Below the pieces are notes generated by a model. That model was not told where the DNA came from, searched no databases, and was given only the letters and a program-made list of their open reading frames with translations. Below are positions 17,188 through 25,546 of a stretch of DNA of 64,000 bases, piece by piece. The stretch comes from Phyllobacterium sp. 21LDTY02-6 (lineage in GTDB: Bacteria; Pseudomonadota; Alphaproteobacteria; Rhizobiales; Rhizobiaceae). The DNA lies in assembly GCF_023554255.2 (NCBI RefSeq), contig NZ_JAMJWD020000001.1:620001-684000 (forward strand), read 5' to 3'. The translations under genes were made by a program, and so were the position numbers. Within the stretch, counting starts at the first letter, position 1. Each line of letters starts with the position of its first letter.

Positions 17188-17901
17188 ATGTCATCAACAC
17201 CACTTGTCGTTTCCGATGTCGCCAAGAGCTTCACCATGCACCTGCAGGGCGGGCTTCTGCTGCCGGTCGTGGAAAACGTCTCCTTTTCGATCCGGGCAGG
17301 GGAATGCGCCGTGCTGGGCGGGCCCTCCGGCGCCGGAAAAAGCTCGATCCTGAAGATGATCTACGGCAACTACGCCGTGGACAAGGGGCAGATCATCGCG
17401 CCTTTTGGCGGGCGTCTCATCGATCTTGCCCAGGCCGATCCGCGGACGATGCTCAGCATCCGGCGTGATCTCATCGGCTATGTCAGCCAGTTTCTGCGGA
17501 CCGTGCCGCGCGTCGCCGCGATCGACGTCGTCGCCGAACCGCTGGTGGGGCGCGGCATCGACCGGGCGGTGGCACGGGACAGGGCGGCCGAACTTCTCGG
17601 TCAGCTCAACCTGCCAGAACGGCTGTGGACCCTGGCGCCTGCGACCTTCTCAGGCGGAGAACAGCAGCGCGTGAATATCGCGCGAGGGTTCATCACCGAT
17701 CATCCCATTCTTCTCCTCGACGAACCGACAGCTTCGCTGGACGCTGCAAACCGCAGCGTGGTCATTTCCATGATCCGGAAGAAAAAGCAGGACGGCGTGG
17801 CAATGCTCGGCATCTTCCACGACGAGGACGTGCGGGAAGCGGTGGCCGACCGGATTATCGACGTCACCGCCTTTTCCAGCCGCGGCGGAGTTGCAGCATG
17901 A
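17188..17901 (+). CDS. phnL: C-P lyase associated ABC-type ATPase PhnL
   Basis: A 237-residue ABC ATPase with Walker [11 protein letters not shown], signature [15 protein letters not shown] and Walker [13 protein letters not shown]. PhnL is the second ATPase of the C-P lyase system; it can sit on PhnK in the complex and is not a transporter subunit. It starts 9 bases after phnK. Its stop overlaps the ATG of the acetyltransferase gene, so all of phnG to that gene look like one transcript. Confidence 0.94.
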   Translation: MSSTPLVVSDVAKSFTMHLQGGLLLPVVENVSFSIRAGECAVLGGPSGAGKSSILKMIYGNYAVDKGQIIAPFGGRLIDLAQADPRTMLSIRRDLIGYVSQFLRTVPRVAAIDVVAEPLVGRGIDRAVARDRAAELLGQLNLPERLWTLAPATFSGGEQQRVNIARGFITDHPILLLDEPTASLDAANRSVVISMIRKKKQDGVAMLGIFHDEDVREAVADRIIDVTAFSSRGGVAA

Positions 17902-18512
17902 CACGCCTGTCGGAAACACCGACCATCCACGAGACGGCGTCGGTCAGCGATTGCGAACTTGGCCGCTATACGGAAATTGCCGAACGCTGCCGGATGATCG
18001 ACACCAGTCTTGGCGACTATTCCTACATCATGCAGGATGGGGCGGCATGGTGCGCTACGATTGGCAAATTTGCCAATATCGCGTCAAATGTGCGCATCAA
18101 CGCTCCAAATCATCCGACATGGCGCGCCACCTTGCATCATTTCACCTATCGCTCATCGGATTATTGGGACGATGCGCAAGTGGACGAAGGCTTTTTCGAC
18201 TGGCGCCGCGCCAATCAGGTCACCATCGGCCACGATGTCTGGATCGGGCATGGCGCGACGATCCTTCCGGGCGTGCGGGTGGGCAATGGCGCGGTCATCG
18301 GTGCAGGGGCCGTGGTGAGCCGCGACGTCGATCCCTACACGATTGTCGGCGGCGTGCCGGCACGCAAGATCCGGGATCGCTTCGATGACAAGACTGCGGC
18401 GCGACTTGAAGCACTCCGTTGGTGGGATTGGAGCCATGGCAAACTCAGGGCATGCCTCGATGATTTCCGTTCCTTGCCGATCGACGCGTTTCTGGACCGG
18501 CACGGCGTGTAA
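17898..18512 (+). CDS. Phosphonate-cluster hexapeptide-repeat acetyltransferase
   Basis: A 204-residue left-handed beta-helix transferase. Hexapeptide repeats run through [16 protein letters not shown] and the C-terminal half ([34 protein letters not shown]), with the probable active His in the [15 protein letters not shown] loop. It belongs to the xenobiotic/Vat-like acetyltransferases linked to phosphonate clusters, and so may play the part of PhnO, which N-acetylates aminoalkylphosphonates by an unrelated GNAT fold. The substrate is not established. The start ATG overlaps the phnL stop, placing it last in the phnGHIJKL transcript. Confidence 0.85.
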   Translation: MTRLSETPTIHETASVSDCELGRYTEIAERCRMIDTSLGDYSYIMQDGAAWCATIGKFANIASNVRINAPNHPTWRATLHHFTYRSSDYWDDAQVDEGFFDWRRANQVTIGHDVWIGHGATILPGVRVGNGAVIGAGAVVSRDVDPYTIVGGVPARKIRDRFDDKTAARLEALRWWDWSHGKLRACLDDFRSLPIDAFLDRHGV

Positions 18513-18517
18513 GAAAA

Positions 18518-18535
18518 CTGTATCGCAATCGTCAT
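18518..18535 (+). promoter_or_regulatory. Weak candidate Pho box upstream of phnC
   Basis: The 18 bases CTGTATC-GCAA-TCGTCAT resemble two 7-base PhoB half-sites (consensus CTGTCAT) with the correct 11-base period; the first matches at CTGT and the second at GTCAT. It lies 75 bases before the phnC start, in the 97-base gap that separates the two phn transcripts. Rhizobial phnCDE (phoCDET) operons are known PhoB targets, which is why it was looked for. The match is partial. Confidence 0.35.
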
Positions 18536-18609
18536 CTCATTGAAACAAAAGTGACATCGCGTCTTCATGAAACACCTCTAGGACTCCCGAGTACAATAGA
18601 GGTAGAGCC

Positions 18610-19443
18610 ATGCTGAGACTTCAGAACGTCACCTGCCGCTTCGGAAAATTCGTGGCTATCGACGACGTGAACCTAGAGATACCGCAGGGCCAGATGGTGG
18701 GCGTCATCGGTCGATCGGGCGCTGGAAAATCGACCTTGCTGCGCATGGTCAACCGGCTGGTCGATCCGTCCGAGGGTTCCATCGTGTTCGACGGCGTCGA
18801 CGTGGCAAAGCTGCGCGGCGCGCGGCTCCGCCGCTGGCAGCGCGACTGCGCGATGATCTTTCAGCAGTTCAACCTCGTGCCGCGCCTGGATGTCCTCACG
18901 AACGTCCTGCTCGGAAGGCTCAACCATCGTTCCACGGTAACAAGCTTCCTCGGCATGTTCTCGCGCCAGGAGCGGGCGATGGCGATCGCCGCCCTCGAAC
19001 GGCTCGATATAGCCAAGACCGCCTTGCAGCGGGCAGGAACATTGTCCGGTGGTCAGCAGCAGCGCGTGGCGATTGCCCGGGCGCTGATGCAGGAGCCGAA
19101 AGTGGTTCTGGCCGATGAGCCGATTGCTTCCCTCGATCCGCGCAATGCTCAAGTCGTGATGCAATCGCTGCGCGATATCAATGAGCAAGAAGGGCTGACA
19201 GTTATCACCAACCTGCACACGCTTGATACGGCGCGCAATTTCTGCGAGCGGATCATTGGTATGCAAGCTGGACGTGTTGTGTTCGATGGATCGCCGGACG
19301 ATCTGACGGAGGCGGCCGCCCGCCGCATCTATGGTGTCGATGGCGTCAAGGACGCTTATTCGGAGTCGATCACATCGACGAAAATCCGCGTGGACGCGCC
19401 GAAACCAATTCCGGAACTAGAGGCGATTCTGGCGGCGCGATAG
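18610..19443 (+). CDS. phnC: Phosphonate ABC importer ATP-binding protein PhnC
   Basis: A 277-residue ABC ATPase. Walker A is GRSGAGKST, the signature is [15 protein letters not shown], and Walker B with the following bases reads [13 protein letters not shown]. It powers phosphonate (and in rhizobia also phosphate) import with PhnD and the two PhnE permeases that follow. It starts after a 97-base gap from the acetyltransferase gene, so it probably opens a second transcription unit. AGAGGTAGAGCC precedes the ATG as ribosome-binding site. Confidence 0.93.
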   Translation: MLRLQNVTCRFGKFVAIDDVNLEIPQGQMVGVIGRSGAGKSTLLRMVNRLVDPSEGSIVFDGVDVAKLRGARLRRWQRDCAMIFQQFNLVPRLDVLTNVLLGRLNHRSTVTSFLGMFSRQERAMAIAALERLDIAKTALQRAGTLSGGQQQRVAIARALMQEPKVVLADEPIASLDPRNAQVVMQSLRDINEQEGLTVITNLHTLDTARNFCERIIGMQAGRVVFDGSPDDLTEAAARRIYGVDGVKDAYSESITSTKIRVDAPKPIPELEAILAAR

Positions 19444-19509
19444 GCGTCGCCCGCTCGCTTCAAATAGCAAAAGTCACATCAAAAACACCGTTTGACAGGA
19501 GAGAAGATC

Positions 19510-20424
19510 ATGTTGTTCAAGAAGGCACTGCTCAGCGCCATCGCGCTCGGCGCAATGTTCGCCGGTTCGATTGCGCGTGCGGAAAACCTCGAAACCTTCC
19601 GCGTTGGCATCATCGGCGGCGAGAACGAAGCCGACCGGCTGCGCAATTACCAGTGCATCGTCGACCAGCTCCCCAAGGCGATCGGCGTAAAGGAAGTCAA
19701 GCTCTTCCCGGCGACCGACTATGACGGCGTGATCCAGGGGCTTCTCGGCGGCACGCTCGACTATGCCGAGCTCGGTGCATCCGGCTTTGCCAAGATCTAC
19801 CTGACAGACCCGAAGGCGGTGGAACCCATCCTGACCACGATCCAGACCGATGGCGCCACCGGCTATTACTCGATCATGGTTGCCCGCAAGGATAGCGGGA
19901 TCAAGACGCTCGCCGACGCCAAGGGCAAGAAACTCGGATTTGCCGATCCGGATTCGACGTCCGGCTACCTGATCCCGGTCACGTCGCTGCCCAAGGATAT
20001 CAAGGCGCCGGTCAAGGAATATTTCGGTGAAACCGGCTTCGGCGGTGGCCACGAGAATCTCGTCCTGGCCGTCAAGGACGGCAAGTTCGATGTCGGCACC
20101 ACCTTCGGTTCGGGCGTCGGCGACTTCAGCGAAGGCTACACATCCGGCAATCTGCGCAAGATGGTCGACAAGGGCATCATCGACATGAAGGACTTCGTCG
20201 AAGTCTGGAAGTCGCCTCTGATCCCGAATGGTCCGATCGTCGTGCGTACGTCGCTCGACGCCGACATGAAGTCGAAGTTCAAGAAATTCATGCTTGATCT
20301 GCCGAAGACCGATCCGGCCTGCTTTGCCGCCACCATGGGTGGGGATTTCAAGGCCTATACCGAGGTCAACACCGAGTTCTATCAGCCCATCATCGACGCT
20401 CGCAAGGCGCAGATCGGCGGCTGA
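19510..20424 (+). CDS. phnD: Phosphonate ABC importer substrate-binding protein PhnD
   Basis: A 304-residue periplasmic binding protein. The signal peptide spans about residues 1-24 (cleavage after SIARA before ENLETF). Family motifs include FRVGIIGGENEADR at the mature N-terminus and the STSGYLIP ligand loop near residue 160. It delivers phosphonates to the PhnE permeases. GGAGAGAAG lies just upstream of the ATG. A strong hairpin follows the stop and may raise the level of this message relative to the permease genes. Confidence 0.93.
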   Translation: MLFKKALLSAIALGAMFAGSIARAENLETFRVGIIGGENEADRLRNYQCIVDQLPKAIGVKEVKLFPATDYDGVIQGLLGGTLDYAELGASGFAKIYLTDPKAVEPILTTIQTDGATGYYSIMVARKDSGIKTLADAKGKKLGFADPDSTSGYLIPVTSLPKDIKAPVKEYFGETGFGGGHENLVLAVKDGKFDVGTTFGSGVGDFSEGYTSGNLRKMVDKGIIDMKDFVEVWKSPLIPNGPIVVRTSLDADMKSKFKKFMLDLPKTDPACFAATMGGDFKAYTEVNTEFYQPIIDARKAQIGG

Positions 20425-20440
20425 TATCGCCACTTCATCG

Positions 20441-20470
20441 ACGGCCGGCGCTCTCCATGGCGCCGGCCGT
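20441..20470 (+). other. Strong intergenic hairpin between phnD and phnE1
   Basis: A perfect 11-base stem (ACGGCCGGCGC at 20441-20451, GCGCCGGCCGT at 20460-20470) has an 8-base loop and lies in the 69-base phnD-phnE1 gap. No T tract follows, so it is not a simple terminator. Binding-protein genes often carry such a 3' hairpin that shields their message from decay, and that is the likeliest role here. Confidence 0.65.
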
Positions 20471-20493
20471 AACGTCGTGCATCAAGGTGTTTC

Positions 20494-21462
20494 ATGACTG
20501 ACCGGACCGTACCAGACCTTAGCCCGGAGGGCTTGCAGATCGAGCGCCATTGGCGCGAACTCTCGGGGCGCCGCCGCGCCTATTCCTGGCTCATCGGTCT
20601 CGGCCTGTTGCTCGCCGTGTCGGGGTCGCTATGGTTCGCCAACGAGTCCAATGCAGGCAAATTTCTCGACAGATTGCCGCATTTCTTCGATTTTGCCGGC
20701 GATCTCATCCCGCGCGACGGCTGGGAGGTGTGGCGGGCGCTTTTCGACCTGCCGTCGCCCTATTTCGATGGAAGCCTGAAATATGACTACCCTGAGGGGC
20801 GGGTATACCTGTTCGGGCCGGTCTATCTCCCCGAATATTTCTACAAGATGCTCGAGACGCTGAACATCGCCATCGTATCGACGCTGGCTGGATTCGTGCT
20901 CGGCTTCCTCCTGTGTTTCCTGGCGGCCAAGAACCTCGTTCGCAACCGTTTTGTCCGTTTCGTCGTGCGCCGCTACATGGAAATATTGCGGGCGTTTCCC
21001 GAGATCGTGATTGCCGGTTTCTTCGCGGCGATTCTTTCGCTAGGCCCGATTCCGGCCATGCTGGCTGTCGGAATTCATACGATCGGCGCGCTGGGCAAGC
21101 TGTTCTTCGAGGTGGTCGAAAATGCCGATATGAGGCCTGATGAGGGGCTTCGTGCCGCCGGCGCCAATTGGTTCGAACGGGTCGGGTTCGGCATCATTCC
21201 GCAGGTCATGCCGAATTTCATCTCCTATGCCCTGCTGCGGCTGGAAATCAACGTGCGTGCATCGACGATCATCGGCGCCGTGGGTGGCGGCGGGATCGGC
21301 GAAGAATTGCGTCTGTCGATCGGCCGCGGTCACCAGGCAAAGACATTGGCCATCGTTCTCCTGCTTCTCGTGACAATCATCGTCGTCGATCAGTTTTCGG
21401 CCTGGCTGCGCCGCAAATTCGTGGGGGAGCAGGCCTTTGGCTTCGGAGGCAAACCAGCATGA
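20494..21462 (+). CDS. phnE: Phosphonate ABC importer permease PhnE1
   Basis: A 322-residue permease. The N-terminus is cytoplasmic, the first membrane segment is near residues 30-48, and the importer core (five to six segments) begins near residue 120. The EAA-type loop is DEGLRAAGANWFERVGFGIIP, the contact with the PhnC ATPase. It is one of two PhnE paralogues, as in Sinorhizobium phoE/phoT. Its stop overlaps the ATG of the second permease gene (ATGA). Confidence 0.92.
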   Translation: MTDRTVPDLSPEGLQIERHWRELSGRRRAYSWLIGLGLLLAVSGSLWFANESNAGKFLDRLPHFFDFAGDLIPRDGWEVWRALFDLPSPYFDGSLKYDYPEGRVYLFGPVYLPEYFYKMLETLNIAIVSTLAGFVLGFLLCFLAAKNLVRNRFVRFVVRRYMEILRAFPEIVIAGFFAAILSLGPIPAMLAVGIHTIGALGKLFFEVVENADMRPDEGLRAAGANWFERVGFGIIPQVMPNFISYALLRLEINVRASTIIGAVGGGGIGEELRLSIGRGHQAKTLAIVLLLLVTIIVVDQFSAWLRRKFVGEQAFGFGGKPA

Positions 21463-22796
21463 GCGCTTCTGTTTCAATCGCGGAATATGAGAGCCGCTAT
21501 CCGGAGGTGTTTCGGCCGTCGCTGTGGAAGCGTTTCGCGCCGCTGCTTATCCTGGCCGGGGTGATCGTCTATTTCATCTATTGCTGGTGGTTCTTCTCGG
21601 TCGGCTCGGTGCTGGCATCGGGGCAGTGGCAGCGGGCTGAATATTATGCGCGCGATTGGGTCTCCTATGCGGTGAGGGCGACTATCCGCACCAATTCTGC
21701 CCGGCCGACCATCTCCTATCCGCGGTTCTCGGAGCTTGGTGACAATCCCGACCCAGCCTGGATTGCGCAGCGGGACGGGCAGGCCATCGTCGATTTCGGT
21801 TCGGATTCGAGCCTGGCGATCCAGCGGGGACGCGTCGTCGTGAACCATGATGGCGAGACGCTGGAAGTGTTGACCGAATCGGACAAAGTCGTGCCGCAAG
21901 GGAATTTGCCTTCCTGGGCTACCGCCGAGGAGGATGAAGTCAGCGTGAATTTCGGTTTCGCCGGTCAGGCGGACATACTGGCGGAGCGGGTGGTCATCAG
22001 CCGGCGCTTCTTCGGCTGGGCCAATTTCGTATTCGATACGGCGTCGCCATTCTGGAACAAGTCCCTCGGCGAGGTGGCGTCGCTCATCGTCAGCGGAGAG
22101 CGTATAAAGCCGGAAATGTCCAATCTTGCGCTCGCCTTCGACAATGTCTGGTACAATTCCTCCTGGCAGCACGGCGATGTGTGGACCAAGCTCCTGCAGA
22201 CCATCGTGATGGCCTTTGTCGGCACGCTTCTGGCCACGCTGTTGTCATTTCCGCTGGCGTTCATTGCTGCGCGCAACATCACGTCGAGCAGGCTGGCAAA
22301 CCAGCTGACCAAGCGGTTCTTCGATTTTCTGCGTTCGGTCGATATGCTGATCTGGGCATTGTTCTTCACGCGCGCTTTCGGGCCAGGTCCGCTGGCAGGT
22401 ATCGCCGCCATTTTCTTCACCGATACGGGCACGCTGGGCAAGGTCTATTCCGAAACCCTGGAGAACATCGACGAGAAGCAGCGCGAAGGCGTAAGGTCCG
22501 TGGGTGCGTCTCCTGTCAACGTCCAGCGCTATGGCGTCGTGCCCCAGGTCATTCCTGTGTTCGCAAGCCAGGCGCTGTATTTCTGGGAATCGAATACGCG
22601 ATCCGCGACGATCATCGGTGCGGTTGGAGCAGGCGGAATCGGGCTGAAATTGTGGGAAGCGATGCGGACCAATACGAACTGGCACAATGTTGCCTATATG
22701 GTGCTGCTAATCTTGCTCGTAATCTTCATCTTCGACAATGTCTCGAATGCTTTGCGCTCCCGGCTGATGGGTGATTCGAGGACGCACCGCTCGTGA
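21459..22796 (+). CDS. phnE: Phosphonate ABC importer permease PhnE2 with large periplasmic insert
   Basis: A 445-residue permease, longer than its 322-residue partner. One membrane segment lies near residues 27-47, followed by about 185 mainly polar residues, then the permease core from about residue 240, with the EAA-type loop EGVRSVGASPVNVQRYGVVP. The polar insert should be periplasmic and could contact the binding protein. The start ATG overlaps the phnE1 stop; the same frame is open further upstream but that part is antisense-type noise within phnE1. With PhnE1 it should form a heterodimeric channel. Confidence 0.9.
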   Translation: MSASVSIAEYESRYPEVFRPSLWKRFAPLLILAGVIVYFIYCWWFFSVGSVLASGQWQRAEYYARDWVSYAVRATIRTNSARPTISYPRFSELGDNPDPAWIAQRDGQAIVDFGSDSSLAIQRGRVVVNHDGETLEVLTESDKVVPQGNLPSWATAEEDEVSVNFGFAGQADILAERVVISRRFFGWANFVFDTASPFWNKSLGEVASLIVSGERIKPEMSNLALAFDNVWYNSSWQHGDVWTKLLQTIVMAFVGTLLATLLSFPLAFIAARNITSSRLANQLTKRFFDFLRSVDMLIWALFFTRAFGPGPLAGIAAIFFTDTGTLGKVYSETLENIDEKQREGVRSVGASPVNVQRYGVVPQVIPVFASQALYFWESNTRSATIIGAVGAGGIGLKLWEAMRTNTNWHNVAYMVLLILLVIFIFDNVSNALRSRLMGDSRTHRS

Positions 22797-22853
22797 TCAC
22801 GCTGGTTGGCTGGTCTTGGGCAGCAGATGGCGAGGAGTTTTCAGAGGAACCAA

Positions 22854-23561
22854 ATGCGCTACGCACTCTATTTCACGCCGCCCTCCAGCGATCCGCTGCT
22901 CAAGGTCGCGGCGAACTGGCTCGGACGCAATGCCTTCTCGGGCCAACCCGTTCGCGCGCCGCTTATTCGTGACCTGGCGCATGAGGCTTTCGAGAGGCTG
23001 GTGGAGGCGCCGCGGCGCTACGGCTTTCATGCCACGCTCAAACCTCCGTTTCATCTTGCGGAGGGGCTCGAAGAGCGCGAGCTATTATCGGATCTCATGC
23101 ATTTTGCATCGTCGATCGAACCATTCGAGATTCCGCGATTGGAGATTGGCTGTATCGACGGGTTCTTTGCGCTGGTACCCGACGCGCCCGTTCCGGAGCT
23201 CAACCAGCTGGCCAATGATCTGGTCGTGGCGTTCGACCGCTTCCGCGCGCCGCCAAGCGAGCAGGAGATTGCAAGACGCCGACCGGAACGATTGAGCCAG
23301 GCCCAACGCGACAATCTCAAGCGGTGGGGTTATCCCTATGTGTTCGAGGATTTCCGCTTCCATATGACGCTGACCGGTCAGGTGCCGGAGCATGAGAGAG
23401 ACAAGGTCGAGCGGCTCGTCCGGGATTTCATCGAGCCTGTACTGGAGGAGCCGGTGGAGGTTAACAATATTGCGCTTTTTACCGAGGCGGAGCCCGGTGC
23501 ACCGTTCGAAGTACATTCCCTGCATCCGCTTGCAGGCACAAGAAAGAGAAAGTCCGCCTGA
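22854..23561 (+). CDS. DUF1045 2H-phosphoesterase-type protein of the phosphonate cluster
   Basis: A 235-residue protein of the DUF1045 / putative phosphonate metabolism family. Two His-X-Thr motifs, H59-A-T61 in YGFHATLKPPF and H170-M-T172 in FRFHMTLTG, define the 2H phosphoesterase superfamily, whose members hydrolyse or form cyclic phosphodiesters. The cluster encodes PhnN but no PhnP, the metallo-phosphodiesterase that opens ribose cyclic phosphate in E. coli, so this gene is the probable functional replacement. AGAGGAAC before the ATG at 22854 fixes the start. The stop is followed after one base by phnM. Confidence 0.85.
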   Translation: MRYALYFTPPSSDPLLKVAANWLGRNAFSGQPVRAPLIRDLAHEAFERLVEAPRRYGFHATLKPPFHLAEGLEERELLSDLMHFASSIEPFEIPRLEIGCIDGFFALVPDAPVPELNQLANDLVVAFDRFRAPPSEQEIARRRPERLSQAQRDNLKRWGYPYVFEDFRFHMTLTGQVPEHERDKVERLVRDFIEPVLEEPVEVNNIALFTEAEPGAPFEVHSLHPLAGTRKRKSA

Positions 23562-23562
23562 A

Positions 23563-24699
23563 ATGCCCGAAACTGTTTTGAAAAATGCGAAAATCGTTCT
23601 GGAAAACGAGATCATCTCAGGCTCCTTGAGCTTCAAGGACGGCCTTATCCACGATATATCGACCACGACCAGCGTATCCGGCGACGATTTCGAAGGCGAT
23701 TTCCTCATTCCGGGATTGGTCGAATTGCACACGGATCATCTCGAAGGCCATTACATGCCACGGCCGCGGGTACGCTGGAACCCGATCGCCGCGGTGCTTG
23801 CCCATGATGCGCAGATCGCGAGTTCCGGCATAACGACCGTGTTCGACGCTTTGCGGGTCGGGCTCGACGAGGATGCGGACATGACCGCTGCCGAGACGCG
23901 CAAGCTGGCCGACGCCATCGAGGACAGCGTGCATCAGGGCCGCCTTCGGGCTGATCACTATTTCCATTTGCGTTGCGAGGTCTCAGCCGAGGATTGTCTC
24001 GAAGGCTTCGGCCTTTTCGAGAATGACGAGCGGGTCAAGCTTGCTTCGCTCATGGATCATGCTCCCGGGCAGCGGCAGTTCGTCGATCTCGAGACCTATG
24101 CCTATTACTACCAGCGCAAGCTGAAGCTCTCGGACCCCGATTTCAAGCTCTTCTGCGAGAAACGCATGGCGCAATCGGCGGCGAATTCCGATCCGCAACG
24201 CCGCGCCATCGCAGAATTGTGCCGCAAACGCGGGATCGTGCTCGCCAGTCATGACGACGCCACGCAGGCGCATGTGGATGAGGCCATCGAACAGGGCATC
24301 CAGGTTGCTGAATTCCCAACGACGATCGAGGCTGCCGCCGCATCCAAGAATGCGGGCATGTCGGTGTTGATGGGCGCTCCGAATATCGTCAGGGGCGGCT
24401 CGCATTCGGGCAATGTGTCGGCGCGGGAACTGGTGGAGCACGGGCACCTCGATATTCTGTCGTCGGACTATGTGCCGTTCAGCCTGATCCAGTCGACATT
24501 CGTGCTGGGCGAGGCCAACGGGAATATCGGATTGCCAGAGGCGATCAAGCTCGTAACGAAGAACCCTGCCGAGGCTGTCGGACTGAACGATCGCGGCACG
24601 GTGGCCGTGGGCAAGCGCGCCGATCTCGTGCGGGTGCGCGTGGATGAGCATATTCCGGTCGTGCGGACCGTGTGGCGAGAAGGGCGGCGGGTGGCCTGA
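23563..24699 (+). CDS. phnM: RPnTP hydrolase PhnM
   Basis: A 378-residue amidohydrolase-fold protein. The metal-binding start of the family is visible as LVELHTDHLEGHYMPRP, and further expected residues occur in FDALRVG, LASHDDATQAHVDEA and SSDYVPFSL. PhnM removes pyrophosphate from 5-triphosphoribosyl-1-phosphonate, giving the substrate of PhnJ. The ATG lies one base after the DUF1045 stop, and its own stop overlaps the phnN ATG (TGATG form). It completes the lyase pathway, although it sits in the transporter transcript. Confidence 0.94.
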   Translation: MPETVLKNAKIVLENEIISGSLSFKDGLIHDISTTTSVSGDDFEGDFLIPGLVELHTDHLEGHYMPRPRVRWNPIAAVLAHDAQIASSGITTVFDALRVGLDEDADMTAAETRKLADAIEDSVHQGRLRADHYFHLRCEVSAEDCLEGFGLFENDERVKLASLMDHAPGQRQFVDLETYAYYYQRKLKLSDPDFKLFCEKRMAQSAANSDPQRRAIAELCRKRGIVLASHDDATQAHVDEAIEQGIQVAEFPTTIEAAAASKNAGMSVLMGAPNIVRGGSHSGNVSARELVEHGHLDILSSDYVPFSLIQSTFVLGEANGNIGLPEAIKLVTKNPAEAVGLNDRGTVAVGKRADLVRVRVDEHIPVVRTVWREGRRVA

Positions 24700-25316
24700 T
24701 GACTATCTCGATCTCTACGCAGGCGGGCGCGGCATCAGAAACGGTCCATGGCGGGGTATTCGTCGCTGTCGTCGGGCCGAGTGGCGCGGGCAAGGACACG
24801 ATCATCGACTATGCGCGCCGTTCGCTCGCGGAGGACCACCTTTTCCATTTCGTACGACGCGTCATCACGCGGCCATCGAATGCCGATGCTGAAGATCATG
24901 ACACGATGAATGAGGCAGATTTCGCCAAGGCGAAGCTGGCGGGCGCATTTGCCCATCACTGGTCGGCCCATGGTCTGAGTTACGGCCTGCCGCAATCGGT
25001 CCAGGACGAAGTGGGGAAGGGATCAGTCGCCATCGCCAATGTCTCACGCGGTATCCTGCCGGAACTGAAGCGCAGTTATTCTCATTGCACGATCGTTCAC
25101 ATAACGGCTTCATTCGATGTTCTCGCCAGGCGTTTGGCGATGCGCGGCCGGGAAAATGCCGATGAAATCAAGCGCCGCTTGATGCGTGCAGCACCGAATG
25201 CCTGCGATCCGGATGATGCCATCATGATCAACAATTCGGCCAGTGTCGAAGAGGCGGGGGCGCGTTTCGTCGCGATCCTGAAACAGAGCGCGAAGCAGCC
25301 GGCGGCTATGGTCTAG
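24699..25316 (+). CDS. phnN: Ribose 1,5-bisphosphate phosphokinase PhnN
   Basis: A 205-residue guanylate-kinase-like P-loop kinase with the motif VVGPSGAGKDT near residue 24 and the RRVITRPSNADAEDHD block that contacts substrate. It turns ribose 1,5-bisphosphate into PRPP, the last step in recovering the ribose from C-P lyase. The chosen ATG overlaps the phnM stop. Its presence implies an upstream step making ribose 1,5-bisphosphate, for which the DUF1045 gene is the candidate. Confidence 0.92.
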   Translation: MTISISTQAGAASETVHGGVFVAVVGPSGAGKDTIIDYARRSLAEDHLFHFVRRVITRPSNADAEDHDTMNEADFAKAKLAGAFAHHWSAHGLSYGLPQSVQDEVGKGSVAIANVSRGILPELKRSYSHCTIVHITASFDVLARRLAMRGRENADEIKRRLMRAAPNACDPDDAIMINNSASVEEAGARFVAILKQSAKQPAAMV

Positions 25317-25546
25317 GCCGACAGGTTCAATCCCAGCGCCTGCCGGTTGCTCTAACGCCGCCGGCGCTTCAGCGTTCCTTTCCGATCGTGGTTTCAGCCT
25401 TGATATCCCGCCCAGGGGGATCCAGACGAGCGAAGCTGGCGCGAATGCGTGATAAAGTGTATCCCCCAAGGAGCCTGGTGTCCGGTCTTGATATCCTGTT
25501 CCAGGACCCGACATGTGGCAAAGGATACGAGCAGAAGTTTTGAGTA

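Noticed and set aside
25317-25546. Possible small gene or terminator in the 230 bases after phnN
   Set aside because: Only an imperfect direct repeat around TTGATATCC and an uneven GC-rich stem are present; no frame with a good start signal was seen.
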